Assembly (NCBI GenBank): GCA_002389705.1
Contig: DGQJ01000001.1
Coordinates: 1-10,128 of the forward strand
Length of the DNA stretch: 10,128 nucleotides
Source of the DNA: Bacteroidales bacterium UBA4417
GTDB taxonomy: Bacteria > Bacteroidota > Bacteroidia > Bacteroidales > UBA4417
Direction: 5' to 3'
Shown here: positions 7,556 to 10,128 of the stretch, piece by piece
How positions within the stretch are numbered: position 1 is the stretch's first letter
How the letters are laid out: every line of letters starts with the position of its first letter
Position numbers and translations under genes: made by a program
The notes under the pieces: model-generated
The model's database searches: none
What the model saw: only the letters and a program-made list of their open reading frames with translations
What the model was told of the DNA's origin: nothing

Positions 7556-9076
7556 ATGTCAAAGCTACAGTCCTTAATGATATTGACACATTCATTAACG
7601 CTTGCCGAAAAAAGAGCTTTTAGTATTCGTACTAACCGGAACAAAGCAAAAACAGATTACATGATATTGTATAATATCATTGAGCAAAGCAGAGAACTCT
7701 CTCAGGCTTCGATTTTGGCAGAATTTTTAAAGAAAAAACCTGGTGCTTCAGTTGAAACAACGATAAAGTACCTGTATGAATTACTTCTGGAAGTAATACT
7801 CGAATTAAAAAAGGAGCAGGATAGTTTCTATTTGCTTTTCAATAAGATTATGAAAGCCAGAATTTTATTTGAGAAGTCTTTGTTCGATGAATGTTTCAGC
7901 ATGATAGGTGATATCATTCAATATGCCGAAATTCACGAGAATCATTATGCGATCTTGCTGGCAGCCCGCCTGGAGCTCGATTACCTCCTTGTACTTAATT
8001 TCCCAAACCTGAATGAAAAGGACCTCTTAAAAAAGCAATTCAAAATAAACGAAGCACTTAAATATTTGAGGAAGATTAATGAACAATCATTTCTTTTTGA
8101 AAATCTGAAACATCGTGTTTTATATAAAGGGCATGCCCGGTCGCAACGACAAAAAGACGAGTTGAACGATTTGGTTTACAGCGAAATAAGCATTGTCGCT
8201 TCTCAAAATCAGGATTGTTTTGAGATCAGCAAGCTCCACCAACTATTTCAATCCAACTATCTAATTAGTGTTGGTGATTACCAATCTGCTCTAAACTCTT
8301 ATATAGAGCTCAATAGCCTTTTTGAAGCAAACAAACATTTGTGGAGCAATCCACCCATCTATTACCTTCATACGCTTGAAGGTGTGCTCGAAAGCCTGAG
8401 AGGTATCAGGAATTATGAAGGAATGGTGTATTTTATCAATCAATTAAAGGCAATTGATAATCAGTCAAGTAGTTTCAGAATACACCTGACTTGTATTATT
8501 TACTTATACGAATTGTTTCCATTTCTAGATCGTGGCGATTTTGATGCATCTTTATCGCTCATGAAAAATTATCAAGGCGTTTTATATGATAAATTATTTA
8601 CACTAAACACGGCACGCCAGGCAGAACTTTGTTTGTATACATCCCTGATTTATTTTGGGAATTCCGAATATCAAAAGGCTCACAAATTTTTAAATCAAAT
8701 CATTCTCAGAGGAAAGAATTATTATCATCTACCCCTTTATCGGACTATACGACTTGTAAACCTGATGATTTTATATAAACTTGGAGATTTTGAACTTATC
8801 AAATACGAAATCAGGTCTATGAAACGTGATTTACTTGACGCTTCAAAAGACTATAAGATTGAACGTTTTCTCTTTAAATTTTTAAGTAAGCAGATACCTG
8901 CAAGTATCAAAAAACGGGAGCAGCTTTTGGAAAGAACTTTAAAAGAGTTTGCCGAAATTCATAAGGATGTGTTTGAGAAACAAATTCTGAGGATTTTTGA
9001 TTTTACTGCCTGGGTTGAGGCGATGCTAAGAAAAGTTCCTTTATCGGATGTTTTGCAATTAAGAAATACTTTGTAA
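7556..9076 (+). CDS. Helical-repeat protein of unknown function (Bacteroidota L-T-x-A-E-K-R family), possible regulator
   Basis: A 506-residue protein with no signal peptide or membrane segment, so probably cytoplasmic. It is almost entirely alpha-helical by composition, rich in Leu, Lys, Glu and Tyr. The N-terminus has S-L-T-L-A-E-K-R-A-F at 13-22, then a segment with K-Y-L-Y-E-L-L-L-E-V at 71-80. I recognise this arrangement from a common uncharacterised Bacteroidota family; the later part looks like degenerate TPR-type helix pairs (for example V-G-D-Y-Q-S-A-L-N-S-Y, and N-S-E-Y-Q-K-A-H-K-F). Residues about 48-85 could form a helix-turn-helix-like unit, but this is not a confident call. The gene is divergent from the ribokinase operon and shares its control region, which is the only reason to suspect a regulatory role. 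The ATG at 7556 is the first in-frame start. The family assignment comes from memory of the motif. Confidence 0.8.
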   Translation: MSKLQSLMILTHSLTLAEKRAFSIRTNRNKAKTDYMILYNIIEQSRELSQASILAEFLKKKPGASVETTIKYLYELLLEVILELKKEQDSFYLLFNKIMKARILFEKSLFDECFSMIGDIIQYAEIHENHYAILLAARLELDYLLVLNFPNLNEKDLLKKQFKINEALKYLRKINEQSFLFENLKHRVLYKGHARSQRQKDELNDLVYSEISIVASQNQDCFEISKLHQLFQSNYLISVGDYQSALNSYIELNSLFEANKHLWSNPPIYYLHTLEGVLESLRGIRNYEGMVYFINQLKAIDNQSSSFRIHLTCIIYLYELFPFLDRGDFDASLSLMKNYQGVLYDKLFTLNTARQAELCLYTSLIYFGNSEYQKAHKFLNQIILRGKNYYHLPLYRTIRLVNLMILYKLGDFELIKYEIRSMKRDLLDASKDYKIERFLFKFLSKQIPASIKKREQLLERTLKEFAEIHKDVFEKQILRIFDFTAWVEAMLRKVPLSDVLQLRNTL

Positions 9077-9368
9077 AACATGTCATTAAATCAATCATTG
9101 CATCATTGCTAATAATTTGCTGATTGGCAGGCGAAAGTCTATATAATAATTTGTATATCGAAAGTTATAATTACTGGCAGAAGACATTAATTAAATAATG
9201 ATCAATTAATTGTTTGTCTGTTCAGTGTTGCTCACTAGATGTGAACTGAATCCGAAAATTGTTTTCGATGGATAATACGTGCTGAAATAAGCAAATATTG
9301 ATCATATACTTCGGGTTGTCCAGAAATCTGATTTTATGTAGAATATAGTGTGCTTAAGCTGTTGCTTA

Positions 9369-9434
9369 TCTGTAAATCCACCATTTCCCATCCGTAAATT
9401 CTCCGTAAGTAAATCGTAAATCCTCCGTAAATTT
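9369..9434 (+). repeat. 11-base tandem repeat, consensus TCCGTAAATnn
   Basis: Read in steps of 11 bases, five of six units match: TCTGTAAATCC (9369), an unrelated unit at 9380, then TCCGTAAATTC (9391), TCCGTAAGTAA (9402), ATCGTAAATCC (9413) and TCCGTAAATTT (9424). The GTAA cores begin at 9372, 9394, 9405, 9416 and 9427, so spacing is 22, 11, 11 and 11. The period is close to one turn of the double helix, as in tandem regulator sites or replication iterons. It could also be a decayed simple tandem repeat. Confidence 0.7.
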
Positions 9435-9543
9435 TATCCCTTGCCCAAACTAAAAGCAGGTAGATTTATCACAGGATTTTACCTAAAATCATCAAAACAG
9501 TGCATTTTTACTGTCCATTTGAGATATAATATTGGGTTTTGTT

Positions 9544-9577
9544 TGGTAGAAATTTAAGGCCATAGGGACGAAATATC
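9544..9577 (+). repeat. Stretch resembling a dispersed Bacteroidota intergenic repeat
   Basis: The stretch has TGGTAGAAA at 9544-9552 and CATAGGGACGAAATAT at 9561-9576. From memory, short motifs of the type 'GTAGGGACGAAATAT' followed by 'GGTAGAAAA' recur many times in intergenic DNA of Bacteroidota genomes. Here the end of one unit precedes the start of the next. Only this copy is visible in the window, so its repetitive nature cannot be shown here. Confidence 0.4.
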
Positions 9578-9611
9578 ATTAAAAATGCATGTTTTTATGC
9601 ATTTCCTGATA
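9574..9611. other. Imperfect hairpin
   Basis: The arms are TATCA (9574-9578) with TGATA (9607-9611), and AAATGCAT (9583-9590) with ATGCATTT (9597-9604). They are separated by a 4/2-base internal loop and closed by a GTTTTT loop. That gives 13 base pairs, all AT-rich, with no T-run after it, so a classic terminator is unlikely. It adjoins the repeat-like stretch at 9544-9577 and may belong to the same element. Confidence 0.45.
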
Positions 9612-9904
9612 AAACAAAATTTTCTGTAATCATTGCACATCAATGGATACAGCGATTTTTTAAACATTTTATCAAATTTTAATGCTTTCTTTTAAAAATG
9701 TTTTTCGCGATTGCTATTGCATCATGTTGAAAATTTACCGGCTGATTACCTCCTGGGCCAAAGCTGATTTTAGAATTCTGATGCAATTCATCAAAAAAAT
9801 ATGTTTTTTTTATATTTATCATTCAGCCATATCTTTATTTACTTTGAATAACATTACACGCAAGTTGTATCATGTTATAGCTGGTCATGTTTTAAAATCA
9901 TATT

Positions 9905-10128
9905 ATGATTATTCTTTTCAATAACCCCCGCAAATCCCTTAACAAAGCCTTCCTGAAGCACAATCCCCTGCGGAGTGAAATTGAATTGTTTAAAGCAAGC
10001 CTGATTCGCCTGCTTGATAAAATTTGCGAAATTGAACGCGAAACAAACAGAAAAACCATATATGCAATATGCTGCGTGATACCTTTTACAAGGATACCAA
10101 CGAAATAAATATAAAGAATATCAAGTAC
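9905..10128 (+). pseudogene. N-terminus of a type II restriction-modification-like protein, frameshifted, partial at the right edge
   Basis: From the ATG at 9905 the frame reads N-P-R-K-S-L-N-K-A-F-L-K, then R-S-E-I-E-L-F-K and L-I-R-L-L-D-K-I. This is the opening I associate with large Bacteroidota type II (Eco57I-like, combined nuclease/methylase) restriction enzymes. That frame loses similarity after Glu46 (10040-10042) and stops at 10106-10108. The expected continuation appears in another frame from 10048: Q-K-N-H-I-C-N-M-L-R-D-T-F-Y-K-D-T-N, open to the window end. Only 5 bases (10043-10047) separate the two parts where the family has two residues (E-F), which fits a one-base deletion. 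The second frame has a TGA at 10033-10035 and its first ATG only at 10069, so it cannot make the N-terminus alone. It could be a true pseudogene, a reversible frameshift or a sequencing error. The bulk of the gene, including any methylase motifs, lies outside the window. Confidence 0.65.

Larger units (their letters stand above)
9077..9904. other. AT-rich intergenic region, apparently non-coding
   Basis: About 830 bases with no convincing gene. It contains an 11-base tandem repeat (9369-9434), a stretch resembling a dispersed intergenic repeat, and a hairpin (9544-9611). An open frame of 80 codons at 9682-9924 has low-complexity, Ile/Phe/Tyr-rich content and shows no family resemblance. No strong terminator (GC-rich stem plus T-run) was found after the helical-protein gene. 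The region may mark the border between the nutrient locus and a restriction-modification locus. Confidence 0.6.

Noticed and set aside
9094..9109. Tandem duplication of ATCATTGC, with a related 10-mer at 9628-9637
   Set aside because: Only two short copies plus one distant match in AT-rich DNA; no pattern beyond chance or slippage could be argued.
9221..9250. Inverted arms TTCAGT and ACTGAA
   Set aside because: Six-base arms with an 18-base spacer; arms this short arise easily by chance in an 830-base region.
9253..9267. Small hairpin CGAAAA-TTG-TTTTCG after the helical-protein gene
   Set aside because: Short stem, only 3 bases in the loop, no T-run, and nearly 180 bases past the stop codon; too weak to call a terminator.
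9369..9434. CRISPR array
   Set aside because: Repeat units are 11 bases and contiguous, with no unique spacers and no cas genes in the window.
9682..9924. Plus-strand open frame of 80 codons
   Set aside because: AT-driven composition (Ile, Phe, Tyr, Lys), no recognisable motif, and its end overlaps the restriction-enzyme-like start. Not supported as a gene.

Overview
The window looks like Bacteroidota DNA. It carries a SusC/SusD pair with the typical lineage motifs, it largely lacks strong Shine-Dalgarno sites, it has -7 boxes of the TAnnTTTG type, and its intergenic DNA is AT-rich. I cannot name a genus from the sequence alone.

Positions 1-7218 (minus strand) hold one tightly packed operon, read from right to left: a ribokinase (rbsK), a SusC-type TonB-dependent outer-membrane transporter, a SusD-type surface lipoprotein, and an exported ADP-ribosylglycohydrolase-family protein that runs off the left edge. 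rbsK and susC overlap by 4 bases (ATGA), susC and susD are 18 bases apart, and the susD stop codon is followed directly by the start codon of the hydrolase gene. A TAnnTTTG box lies just upstream of rbsK. The logic is that of a scavenging locus for ribose-containing compounds: SusC/SusD capture and import, an exported hydrolase acting on ribosyl bonds, and a cytoplasmic kinase trapping ribose as ribose-5-phosphate. It resembles the ribose-utilisation (rus) loci described in gut Bacteroides, here with an ADP-ribosylglycohydrolase as the processing enzyme. The exact substrate is inference.

Positions 7219-7555 are a divergent intergenic region with candidate promoters for both sides, an exact 12-base direct repeat spaced by 60 bases, and an inverted repeat. 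From 7556 to 9076 (plus strand) lies a 506-residue, nearly all-helical protein of unknown function that belongs to a Bacteroidota family with an N-terminal L-T-x-A-E-K-R motif. Its divergent position next to the operon makes it a candidate regulator, but no DNA-binding function can be proven here.

Positions 9077-9904 are AT-rich and appear non-coding. They contain an 11-base tandem repeat built on TCCGTAAAT (9369-9434), a short stretch resembling a dispersed Bacteroidota intergenic repeat, and an adjoining hairpin (9544-9611). From 9905 to the right edge is the start of a protein resembling the N-terminus of Bacteroidota type II restriction-modification enzymes. It is split by an apparent one-base deletion near 10043-10047, with the conserved sequence continuing in another frame up to the window end.
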